64,000 nt of DNA from Gymnogyps californianus (lineage: Eukaryota > Chordata > Aves > Accipitriformes > Cathartidae): positions 49,780,663 through 49,844,662 of the forward strand of contig NC_059500.1 of the NCBI RefSeq assembly GCF_018139145.2. The letters run 5' to 3'. Positions 1-64,000 of the stretch are shown here, piece by piece. Made by a program: the position numbers and the translations under genes. How positions within the stretch are numbered: the stretch's first letter is position 1; the number at the start of each line of letters is the position of its first letter. A model generated the notes under the pieces. It was not told the DNA's origin. It saw only the letters and a program-made list of their open reading frames with translations, and did not search any database.

Positions 1-2584
1 ATATAATGGTTTGTGTTAACATTTACACTGAGAAGTAGCCTACACCCTTTGACTGCTAAAAACCCAACCTTTTGCTGTATTTGAATGGTTGAAAGAAAAT
101 TGTAGTGGAAATATTCAAACCTTCTGAAAAGTTAATTAGTCATGGAAATGGCAAAGAGGTTGATTCAGTCTGCGTTTCTCCTAGGCTGGCTTGACTTTCC
201 CTGCAAACAGCTGTCCCCTATAGCTTCATACTCCCAAAGGGAAGATGGGAAATCAGTGAGTTCTGAGACCCAGGAGGATGAGGGTCATGTGCAGGATAGT
301 GACCTATGGATAGCATCAGTGGAAGAACCTCACTGGAAGCTGGAGTGTTTTATGGACTTCCTCAGACAGCAGTCAAAAGATACAATTATTTCTTTTTCAG
401 AGTCATTTCTGCATCGCACTCTGTTCCAATTCAGCGTTCATGTGTGGTGGAGAATGGGCAGTCAGAGGGTGGCAGTTCTTGTTTGTGTAATGATCTTAAA
501 AAGACATAAAGGGCAACTAAGAGGAAAAAAAAAATCCCTTCACCTTTATCTTCTCAACTTCTGTTATGTGAGACAGTTTTCTGCACTTAAAAGAGTAGAG
601 AGCAAAGACGTTTTCATTGGTCTTTTGAGGAGGAAATATTTACCTGTTCAGAAAATGCAGTTTAGCTGTTAGTCTCTTATCTTTATTAAAACAAAAGCCA
701 AGACTTGATGTTATTTGCTTTTGCAGTTGTCTTCAGTATCATAGACATCTGCTAACAATGGGATCTCAATCTCTATCTCAAAATTTAAAGTACTTATAAC
801 AATATAAGCAGATTTATTTAACACTTAAAAGGGAACAGTGCATTGTCTTCAAGATGGTCTTTAAGGGGAAACCACAATCAATAGCTCCTTTTTGTTAGTC
901 TCAGTCTGGGGCTCTGACCTGCTCTGCCTTTTTAAAAGTATGTTGTGTAATGGTTGAAGGCCAAGCTGTTGTTAAGTACCCCTGCTCTTGATTGATTCAA
1001 AGTCTTCCTCTCAGTGTTTTTCTTTCCCTTTATTTTCTTGTCTGTCACTGTCTGAGCCCCCCCATCTGCTCCCCTATGGGTTAGCTCTGTTTAATGGGAA
1101 AGAGTGGAGCACTGCTCCTTAGACAGAAACCCCTCTGGCCTTACAACTTCTGGTTGATGCAAAAGGGGGTCCCATAAGGAGTGGAAATTAAAAGGGTTCA
1201 GCAAGGGCTACAGAGGAACGCTGTGGAAAAGAATAATTCAGTTTTCAGCCTTGCATTAAGCTGCAAGACTTGGCATTACAGTGCAACAATGTTTACAGTG
1301 TTAAATTCAGATTTTTCTCCTCTAGTACTTGTCTGCCTTTGTGTAATGTCAAATATGTTTTCAGTCTTATATTGGCCCACCAGCACATGGGGATACTTCT
1401 GCAATCCATTTCCACTACCTAATACCCTAAGCTTGGGTGAATCATAACTTAGTGTATGACAGTGACAATATCACGCTGAGAATGAACATTGAAGTCAGAA
1501 ATAATCTCTGTAAATTGAAAATGTATTGGGTCTTAATCTGATAATCACTGTTAAAGTATCTGCAATGCGAAAGAGGGTAGAATGAAGAAAAACAGTTTTT
1601 TTCTACCTTATAATATTTTGCTTTAATATAACAAAGAAACAAAGGAAAAAAGAAATGTTAATAACCTGGATATATCTGATGTGCTTCACATCCTTCAGCT
1701 GTTTTCCCTGATGAAGAAAAGTCTATTAATTGACCATGTAATGAAACACTTCTTGTTTCCTTACTTTGCTAAAAAGTGTACAGGATTTGTCAAAAAGTGC
1801 ACAGGACTTCCATTCACAGACCAAAACTGAGAAAGGAAAAAAAGAAGGGAACTGTTACCTACCATTCCTTAACTCAGCAAATACCTTGCTGAATACATAG
1901 TTTCTATGTGACCCATAATCCTTGTTTGTAGTGCATTGAACAAAAACATTAAACAGCAAACAGTCCAAGGGGCACATATGTTAATTGCACATTCTGAAGT
2001 GACAACCCCCTAATTTAATAGCTCGGGATCCTTTCATTGCCCTGGGCTAAGTTTTAATTGCTGTAATAGCATTCATCTTGTTTCCTAGAAATTGTGGAAG
2101 GCTGCTATTTGTTTTCTTTAATCCCATCCTCTAAAAAAAAAATCTTATGTTCTTTCTGTTTCTTGTAAACTTTTTCTGGTGTTCATTAAAACAAATCAGT
2201 CCAACTCCCAGCCCACAACAGTTGTCCTCCATAATCCCTTTCAAGCTTTGCAAAAGAAGAGGGCAATTTTGGATCCAATTGTTCAGGGAAGTCTCCCAGG
2301 CAACCAGAGATTTTGTCACACACAGAGAAACTCTGAAGGTCTCATCCAAATCCCACTGAAGACTTTAGGTGTCATTGAGACTTGGCTCAAGGTCACTAGT
2401 GATTACAGATTTTTTAGTCAGGTTTTAGATATTACAACTGAGAGTTACTGCTGCTGTTTCTGAAATTATTGTCAGTTGTTTTGCACTGGTAGATAGCTAT
2501 CTAAATCATTGGGATTAGTCTTTATTTACATCATATTAGCCCTCCTCAGAATCAGACTCAGGAATCTGTACCTTTATAACTTCT
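1..2584. other. Upstream non-coding DNA, no gene recognised
   Basis: AT-rich sequence left of the first LTR. The longest open frame (142-672, 176 codons) has no recognisable domain, no splice or family context, and a low-complexity composition typical of chance frames. I see no exon, RNA gene or repeat family here that I can name. Confidence 0.6.
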
Positions 2585-3205
2585 TGTCGTGGTTTAACCC
2601 CAGGCAGCAGCTAAGCACCACACAGCTGCTCCCTCACTCCTCCCCTCTCCCAGTGGGATGGGGAGGAGAATCGGGAAAAAAGGTAAAACTCATGGGTTGA
2701 GATAAGAACGGTTTAATAACTAAATACTAACAATAATAATAATAATGAAATTTAATAATAACAATAATAATAATAATAATAATGGCGATGATGAAAGGAA
2801 TATAACAAAAAAAAAAGGAAAAAAAAAACCTCAAGGGAAAAAAAACAGTGATGCACAACGCAATTGCTTACCACCTGCTGACTGATGCCTGAGCAGCGAT
2901 CCGCCCCTCCCGGCCAGCTACCCCCCTGTTTATATACTGAGCACGATGTTCTATGGTATGGAATATCCCCTTGGCTAGTTCGGGTCAGCTGCCCCGGCTA
3001 TGCTCCCTCCCAGCTTCTTGCACACCTGCTTGCTGGCAGAGCATGGGAAACTGAAAAGTCCTTGGCTTAAGATAAGCGCTACTTAGCAACAACTAAAACA
3101 TCAGAGTGTTATCAACAGCATTCTCACACTAAATCCAAAACACAGCACTGTACCAGCTACTAAGAAGAAAATTAACTCTATCCCAGCTGAAACCAGGACA
3201 CTTCT
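2580..3205 (-). mobile_element. Solo LTR of an endogenous retrovirus (copy 1), with 5-bp target duplication
   Basis: The element runs 2585-3200, starts TGTCGTGGTTTAACCCC on the + strand and ends CCAGGACA, the TG...CA ends of an LTR. It is flanked by perfect 5-bp direct repeats CTTCT (2580-2584 and 3201-3205), so the insertion is intact. It shares its ends and most of its length with the copies at 4009-4592 and 28978-29574, and is the reverse complement of the type at 51986-52576. The TATA-like TATATA motif reads on the minus strand. No gag, pol or env frames lie beside it, so it is a solo LTR left by recombination. The short frame inside it is chance. Confidence 0.88.
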
Positions 3206-4008
3206 AAATAAAGAAGTAGTGCTGGAAACCTTCATACCAATGTATTAATATTTGCATTCTTTGAAGTAAATTTCATTCGTGTAGGAGTTGTAATGACAAA
3301 AAAAAATTTCAAAAATTATCTAAAATAGCAGATCTACTTGACATGGATCTAGAGACACACAACTGAGAGTTTCTACGTGTACCTCTGGATTGGTCCTGCA
3401 CAGATGTATGTTTTCTCGAGTCTGCTGTTAGAAGGACATCTAGCTTTCAATAACCCTTGGATGCTCTTAGGGACTTAATGCAGTTCTCCAGATTCTTGAA
3501 GCCAATGAACACTTGACAAATTGGGAAGTTTTGTCAGATATTTTGTGATGATGATAACTCTGAAGCAGTCTTTGAGTTCCTTTTTTGCAGTGTGTCTTTC
3601 CTCTTTCTTTTTTTGAGGATATTGAAAACCAGTTGTCTTTGGTGAGAATGCTAATGTTTGTAATTAGCCATTGCATCCTTTCTCACATGTGCACCAGCAG
3701 CCCTGAGGGAAATGTTCTTCTGGCAATTTGGAGGAAATTTTTAACAAACCACATCTGAAGTTCTCAGTAACCCTCCCCTGTGTTGTCCCCAGTCTGGTCT
3801 GTCCCTCTGTTAACTCTACAGAGTCACATCCACCACCTCTTCAGAGGCCCCTTCTCCCTCTGCCTTCTCCCCTGGGCTCATCTGCAGAGTGGGGCAGGGG
3901 TCTGCCAGGAGATGAGGAGATCCTCAAAGTTCCCTTTGCTGAGTGTCCCTTGCACAATGCCTTGGACAAGTCTTCGGGACTCTTTTTTGAGGCTCCTAAA
4001 TCTAAGGG
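3201..4008. other. Unique spacer between two solo LTRs
   Basis: About 800 bp with no resemblance to retroviral internal sequence (no primer-binding site next to either LTR, no pol-like frame). It therefore looks like host DNA between two independent insertions and not the body of one provirus. A C-rich stretch near 3770-3870 gives open frames but no recognisable protein. Confidence 0.5.
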
Positions 4009-4592
4009 TGTCATGGTTTAACCCCAACCAGCAACTAAGCACCACACAGCTGCTTTCCCCTCCCCCCTCCCAGTGGGGTGGGGAGGTGGAAAAAAAAGGT
4101 AAAACTTGTGGGTTGAGATAAGAACAGTTTAATAACTAAAGTAAAATCAAATACACTACTAAGAATAATAACAATAATAATTGTAATGAAAAGGAATGTA
4201 ACAACAACAAAAAAAAGAAATAACACCCAAGAAAAGACAAGTGATGCACAATGCAATTACTCACCACCCACTGATCGATGCCCGAGCAGCGATCCGCACC
4301 TCCCAGCCAACTCCACCCTGTTTATATACTGGGCATGACGTTCTATGGTATGGAATACCCCTTTGGCTAGTTCGGGTCAGCTGCCCCGGCTATGCTCCCT
4401 CCCAGCTTCTTGCACACCTGCTTGCTGGCAGAGCATGGGAAACTGAAAAATCCTTGGCTTAAGATAAGCGCTACTTAGCAACAGCTAAAACACCAGTATG
4501 TTATCAACATCATTCTCACACTAAATCCAAAACACAGCACTGTACCAGCTACTAAGAAGAAAATTAACTCTATCCCAGCTGAAACCAGGACA
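4009..4592 (-). mobile_element. Solo LTR of the same endogenous retrovirus family (copy 2)
   Basis: Starts TGTCATGGTTTAACCCC and ends CCAGGACA. Flanks are AAGGG and CAGGG, four of five bases identical, consistent with a mutated 5-bp target duplication and a somewhat older insertion than copies 1 and 3. Same orientation as copy 1, only about 0.8 kb away. No internal viral sequence is present. Confidence 0.85.
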
Positions 4593-4798
4593 CAGGGTCA
4601 GCATGGCCAGTCTACATCTGATTATGGGAAAGGAGGTCTCTTTCTTTGTCGCCACATTTTTTATGCCAGTATGGTTTTATATTGGATCTCATGGGACATA
4701 CTGGACAGTTTGCGGGGTACAATGCAGTGTTTTGCAAAAATACATCAGGTAATTAACTTGGGTCCTGGGAACCAGACAGCTCTGTCATTTCAGATTAG

Positions 4799-5205
4799 AG
4801 TCATCACACGATTTAGGGTGTAAAAGACCTCTGCAGGTAACTGCTCCCACCCCTTGCTCTCAGCACAGCCAGCTTTTATGGCAAGTCCAGCTTCAAAGTT
4901 ACATCAGGCTACTCAGGCCCTGATTAATTGTTTTTTAAATATCTCTGAGGATGGAGACTCCACAGTCCCTCTGGGAAACCTGTTCCACTAACCATGCACA
5001 CTGTGGCTTTTTTTTTCTAATACCTAATGTGAATTTCCCTTGTTGTGAATTTTGTGGGCTGCATCTTGTCCCTTCGCTGTGCACCTCCAGGCCCTCTGCG
5101 CTCTTCTGTTAGATGTCTAAAAAGAGCAATAAGCCCTCTCTTCTTCAAGCTGAACAAACCCAGCTGTCTCAGCCTCTCCTCATAAATCATGTGCTCCATC
5201 GCCAC
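4799..5205 (-). mobile_element. Old CR1 LINE fragment
   Basis: The + strand reads like the reverse complement of a CR1 3' region: phrases such as GATGGAGACTCCACAGTCCC and GGGAAACCTGTTCCACTA, then AAGCTGAACAAACCCAGCTG and TCTCAGCCTCTCCTCATA, are hallmark segments of avian CR1 copies. It is diverged and truncated, with no reverse transcriptase frame. Confidence 0.75.
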
Positions 5206-8200
5206 TGAGGGATAAGAACTAATATATGCTATATCACTGAACTGACATGGCTATTTTACTTCTGGGACTGAAGCTGGAAGCCTTCTGCGAGCTTGTAGGC
5301 ACACAGCGCATCTGGATCTGGTTCAGGTGTTTTGCCATACAGACCGACCCTTAGAAAGTCAATGAGGAAACAGCCTGGTTTAAAAATACTGATTCTCCTA
5401 ATGTGTTGTTCATGAACACCATTATTTCATTAAGCGTCTAAGTATATCCGAAATATTGTGGTGCATTTGGAATTAAATAGTGCCTCAGTCATTTGTTCAT
5501 TCTGGATACACAAGTGACACGACAAGGAATAGCAGGGATGAATCAGGCTCAGCTGTGATATTAAGGGCAGAGAAGTAAGGAGACTCTAAGGAAGACCAAA
5601 GCAGCCACAAAATATGGCAGCGGCATCACTAGCGGTTGTAGAGCTGCTGGAGAGCAATGCACTGTCACTGTGGATCAGCATAAGTACCGTGTAGCACGCA
5701 CACAACTTTGTGGAAGCAATGGCCTTCTTCACACAGAGGGGAGAACCCTAATCGCATGGCATTCACTCCAAAACCTTCTCATTTTATCGCCATTATGTGC
5801 TGAAAGGATCTCTCGTAATTTCATTTTGCTTTCATTGAATAATTGATTGAGAAAGTGAGGTTACACTTCTCAAGATCTTCACTTGGCCACATAAGGAGAC
5901 AGCCCTGCAGCTGACAAGTAGCAGCCAATTGCTGGAATATATGGGGCAAACGTGTACAGTGATACAGGAGCAGTGCCTGCAAGCAAAAGCAGTCAAAGCA
6001 AGACTGTAATACACAGTGACAACATGGGACCAATTTTGTAGCAGAGAATGGCTCACACAACCACCATGGAATTGGCCAAAATGCTCCTGGCTCCTCTTGG
6101 AGCCTTTCTGCTCTTAGTGTTTGATGCAGGGTAATAAAAGGTAGCAAAGAAACCACTGCCTGTGCCTGAGGTTTATACCTGCACCCAGCGCTGGGGTTTA
6201 TGGGGCAGGCACCAGAAACAGATCTACCTGGGCTTCATAAGAGTCAAAGTGCAGACAAAGTGCAGACTCGCCGACCAGTGCCATTTCTGAACCGGTAATT
6301 AGGCTGTCTCTGAACTATAACGTGTTTTTGTGGCAGCTATCCAGGTGGGAGTGGAAAAAGTCAAAACAGTCCAGGCTTTAATTTTATTATTTCTCATAAG
6401 GTACCTAGTGCCTTATTCACCTAGTGTGAATAAAGGCATTTTGCACTGTAAATCAATGCCCCAGCCTGGTATTATGGAGCATGAAGTTACTGGCACTGTC
6501 ATGAGCTGTAAACCACCAGGCCTATGCTTCAGAGTCATTGACTGCCTCTTAACACTTTGCCAGGTCCTAGTCAGAGTCTAAAATTCCTAATTATTTTCTT
6601 CTTATCTGAGCCTCTCTATGGTTTAAGAAACAACTGCGTTGTCTCTGAAACTAGCTGAGACTTACTCATGCATTGCTTCTTCATCAGGGTCTGGAGTCAA
6701 ATGATTTAAAATCCATTGCAGTCTCTGTGCCAGGAGCTTCCTGCTGGCCAAGGATCCTGGCATGCCTGAAGTCAGGGAAGACATTAGGCAGAGCATCTTC
6801 TTGGGACATATGCCAAGGAAGTTATTTCACTTCCCTCAGTCCTATCTTCACTTTGGTCAATGCAGGAAGTAGGAAGAGGGCACCGCAATAGAGAAGGTTT
6901 TCACTCAGAACATCTCTCCATGCTTTGCAGCTGGTATTTTAAGGAAACACAGATTATATTTGATAAATGCTAGCAATCCGTCCGCTATGTGATAAATGCC
7001 AGTCAGATATTCAGGTTAAAAGGGTGCACTTGCTGCAAACCATACTTTCTCACTTGGAGGCTGAAGTGTAATCTGTTTTCCTCCCCCTCTTTCCAAGCTG
7101 TCCTTTATAGAACTGCAGACTGTGTTTCAAAACTGTGAATTTTAGGAAGTGGAGTGCTGTCTCAGATGTGCTTATTTCAATGAAGTGCTATGCATACCCA
7201 TCCCACTAGAAAGAAACAAAAATTAGCAAGTACTTTGGACACATTTACATATCTGGATTTTAGGAAAAGCTCTCCGTATAAGTAAACTTTTTTAAAATGA
7301 ATTGAGATTTTGATTTGTTTCTGGAACACATTAAAAAACTTTCAACCATGGAGTTCCCTTTCCTCTGGCTAGAATTCTACATTTTCTCTCAGATTTTGTT
7401 TAGACGGATCTGGCTGCATAATTTTAGACCAAAATAGAAAAAGTTTCAGATAAAAAGCTAGAAAATCAGAGTTAAGATTTGCAGCCCAGACTACATAGTC
7501 AACATATATCTAACTTTAAACATATGTTAGTCCCAACATCTTCAATCTTGAATCAGAGCTGAAGTGAGTGGATCTGTCTTATGTTACTTTAGGAAGTCAA
7601 TAATTTTAAAGAAATTCTTAACTGTTGATCTTTTTCAGTGAAATGCAAAGCTGGGTGGGTGTGTGCATACAATTGTAGGCTGTTCTGAAGGTCATCCTGC
7701 CAGAAACAGTGGAGTGAACATCCACCTGTTAACAATAACGAAGAAAATAAAGAGATACATGGATTTGGTTTTTTATTCACTTTCAGGAAAGGTCACTGTT
7801 GGTTGTAGGGTTGTGGTTAAATTAGACTGTGCAAATAAGTAGTCAGGGCACTAAAAATTTACAAGAAACTGAAGGAATGTTGATGCTTTACTAGCTTGAA
7901 ATTTTTATGATCTTATCAGATTTAATTAAATCAATACCTTTGCCTATTGTTTGGGCCATAGATTCAGTTACTTTGGAGGGTTGTAGATATTAGGGTCTTA
8001 TAAGGATTTCAGTAGTGCTTGTTCAATGTCAGAAGAACTATGTTTTTCTTATGAGTGATGAAGATTAACTGTAACTGGGGGCATGAGGAGCTTGTGTAAT
8101 TTTTTTTTCCATATTATCTTTTGTTCCTTATTTCCCTTGAATTTGCCTCAGAATGATTACTTTTTCTTTGTGAAAAAGAAAAAATTCAGCTTTGTCATGC

Positions 8201-8753
8201 CATATCATATGTTTCTGTGTTGACATCCTGGCATAGTTACTTGCTATAGCAGGAAGAGTGGAGAGGCACTAGCAAGGTGTTTTCAACTAAAGGTGGAATT
8301 TTTTCCCCCCATTCAATGACAAAACAAAAGAAGATTTAACAAAAGGCCACTCTCCCTTTATCCCACTTTCAGGTATATTTAGTCTGGACGAATGCCTACT
8401 CCTGCACTTTCAAATTACTTGGATGCTCCTACCCTTTTATTAATATCTACTTGGTCCAGAAGTAGAAAAGGCCAGTAACAAAGGATCCTACTCAGCAAGT
8501 GTTTGTACGTGCATACGGATTAAAGGTGCCTGGAATTCATATTGAGAGCTGATCTGTTGAGGGAGAAGTCTCATTGGTACATAGCTAATTTTCTGAGCAT
8601 GCAAGCACTTAACAGTATTCAAAGGTGAAGTTAAGCTGCTGCTTGAAATGAACTGCAATTGTAAGAAATGGCGGAAGTTTTTTATGTGTTTATTTTTTTT
8701 TCCCCAATAGTTGCTCAATGCCTTATATCAATTTTCTTTCTTTTTTTTTTCAG
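5206..8753. other. Upstream non-coding DNA before the first recognised FREM1 exon
   Basis: About 3.5 kb without a recognisable gene, RNA or named repeat. FREM1 transcription probably starts somewhere in this stretch or further left. I see no CpG-dense segment or clear TATA/initiator pair that would fix the promoter. Confidence 0.5.
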
Positions 8754-9027
8754 GATTAACAAACCTTAAAAGTACTCTGAGAACACATTCATCATTTTGT
8801 CAGGCTTGATCAATGAATTTTATAGAAACCCAAGGATATTTGGAAAGGCTTCTATCCAAATTTCAGTCAAGGGGTGCATCTTAATAGAAAACATATGGTA
8901 CATTTTTACCTGCGACTAACATTTCGGTCCTTCATTATATGGTGAAAATCTGCTGGTGGAGGAAGTGAAGACTTCTTTTGTTAAGAACATTTTCACTGGT
9001 GGAAAAGAGCTGGCATCCCCTCATAAT
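8754..9027 (+). other. FREM1: Probable 5' UTR part of FREM1 exon 1
   Basis: A strong acceptor, a long run of T ending in CAG (8751-8753), lies 274 bp upstream of the start codon, so the first coding exon probably begins at 8754 and an untranslated exon lies further upstream. The reading frame of exon 1 stays open upstream to about 8956 but without another ATG, so the ATG at 9028 is the natural start. Confidence 0.55.
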
Positions 9028-62606
<53,579 letters not shown>

Positions 62607-63111
62607 GTAAGAGACTTCTCCAAGCGAATGTGTTTGCTGTGCACTGCTGTTGCCCTAAGCTGAATGCTGCTCTCAAGGCTGAGCTTATTTGGATAAGCCC
62701 CACTTTGGTTGTGCTGCACAGCTCCCCAAAAAAATAGAGCAAGCCCTGGGATTCAGACCCAGTGGAGGATAGAAATATTATTAATCTCATGATGTCTCAG
62801 GTGGTGATGCTACCTTATTCACAATGTGAATTCCCAAAGCTGTCCATCTGCAGTGAGGACGCTTTCCTAACAGGAGAGTTAGTTTGTGAGAAGAGAAATA
62901 GAGCAAAGACTCAGTCTTTCATCCTCTCTGACCCACCAGTTCCTTGGCTCTACCTTCATTTGATATAGTAAGGGTACAGTGTTGCCAGCTCCTGTGTGCC
63001 TCACTGTATGCTTCTGAAGATGCAGCTCTTCAGATTCTGTAACTACTTGAAAACTTTAACATTCAATTTAACAGTAAATTTCTGACTTTTAAGGATAAAT
63101 GAAAGCTAATA

Positions 63112-63148
<37 letters not shown>

Positions 63149-64000
63149 GTTGTCTCAAAGTAGGAGACAAATAGAAAATCCGCCAGTCTTGCTCTTTGGA
63201 GGCCTGCTTTGTGATTTTGGTTTTAGGAGTGACAGCTTAGGACTGGAAGAAATGCTAGCCATGGTAACATGGAGCTTGCCCTGGGATCATGCATGTTCTG
63301 TACCTTGTGTTGAATTGTGAGCACCAGGCTGAAGACAAAGCTGAACAACAGGAGGGGCTTTAACAGACCTCTCCATTACTCCATGAAATGAAAACTGAAA
63401 CAGGGAAGAGTTGGAGATGAAAGAAAGAGAATATATTCCCTAAGTGGTTGAAGAACATGCAGGAAACATGAAACATGGACAAGCATGCATAACAAACCTT
63501 GATGCGTTCCACTCAGTTATGCCAGACTATGTTGTCTTGGTAACACACAAAAAGAAAGTCTTGGTTCTAATACCTCCCAGCTGATGGAAGTTATTCTTTA
63601 CTAAAATGTAAATGTTACCTGCTTTTGTGAGCTCACCACAAATTTCACATTGTTAATTGGTTTACTTAAAATTTCAGCTCCTGAAATGGTTTTCTATCAC
63701 CTGCTTTTATTTTGTTACTTATCCAAACAAAGCTGTAAGTTGTGAATATTCTAATTTTTTTTTTTCTGAAGGCTTCAAAATTCAGTTGATCCCTTGGGAA
63801 CGTATGTCACTCTGCTGCGAGGTGTTCCCCTTTTCCTAAAAGAGTGTGCTCCTGGTGACCCATATTATTTGTAGGTGGTAACTTCTTGCTGAAGGCTATC
63901 GTGTGCAATGTAGATGTTAAACTGAGTAACAGTAAATTAATCACAGTGTTAAACACCTACACAAAAAGTCAAGGCATATCACTGAATCCACAAGCAAATG
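62607..64000 (+). other. FREM1: FREM1 intron 34, running off the window
   Basis: About 1.4 kb with no lectin-domain continuation. It contains the AAT microsatellite. No other exon or repeat is recognised, so the remaining FREM1 exon(s) lie to the right of the window. Confidence 0.65.
63107..63148. repeat. AAT trinucleotide microsatellite
   Basis: About thirteen near-perfect AAT units, likely polymorphic in length. It lies in the intron after exon 34. Confidence 0.95.

Noticed and set aside
142..672. 176-codon open frame at the left end
   Set aside because: No domain, no family resemblance and no splice or promoter context; composition like random non-coding DNA.
3201..4008. Provirus interior between LTR copies 1 and 2
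   Set aside because: Each LTR has its own target duplication, and the spacer shows no primer-binding site or viral protein frame.

Overview
This is a vertebrate nuclear genomic window, almost certainly from a non-galliform bird. It is AT-rich, with long non-coding stretches, small exons bounded by GT-AG splice sites, fragments of avian CR1 LINEs, and several copies of one family of about 600-bp solo endogenous-retrovirus LTRs of the kind common in neoavian genomes. There are no prokaryotic genes, operons or CRISPR arrays.

One gene explains essentially all the coding sequence: FREM1 (FRAS1-related extracellular matrix protein 1, also called QBRICK) on the + strand. I assembled 34 coding exons from position 9028 (start codon) to 62606. 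Every exon junction was checked for phase. The product is a secreted basement-membrane protein: signal peptide, FRAS/FREM N-terminal region, twelve CSPG (NG2-type) repeats, one Calx-beta domain, a polar linker, and the first part of a C-type lectin domain. About 2101 codons are present. The last part of the lectin domain and the stop codon lie beyond the right edge. In birds the FREM1 region is expected on the Z chromosome, by synteny with human chromosome 9p (established knowledge, not visible here).

Layout: 1-8753 is upstream non-coding DNA with two solo LTRs (2585-3200 and 4009-4592) and an old CR1 fragment. A probable 5' UTR exon part and exon 1 occupy 8754-9258. A 4.8-kb intron follows, then exons 2-34 spread over 14092-62606. 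Introns carry a third LTR (intron 14), a CR1 copy (intron 19), a CR1 3' end just before exon 23, a diverged LTR (intron 23), a young sense-strand LTR (intron 26), and a small CpG-dense island (intron 7). After exon 34 there is about 1.4 kb of intron with an AAT microsatellite.

The most notable observation is a one-base deletion in exon 23, which breaks CSPG repeat 10 and puts a TGA 25 codons downstream. All other exons are open and in phase, so this is either an assembly/sequencing error or a very recent loss-of-function allele. Others are a GC-AG intron after exon 24, retention of an N-terminal RGD next to apparent loss of a second RGD in the linker, and an in-frame ATG directly upstream of exon 24 that could start a short TILRR-like isoform. 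I found no previously undescribed biological system here.
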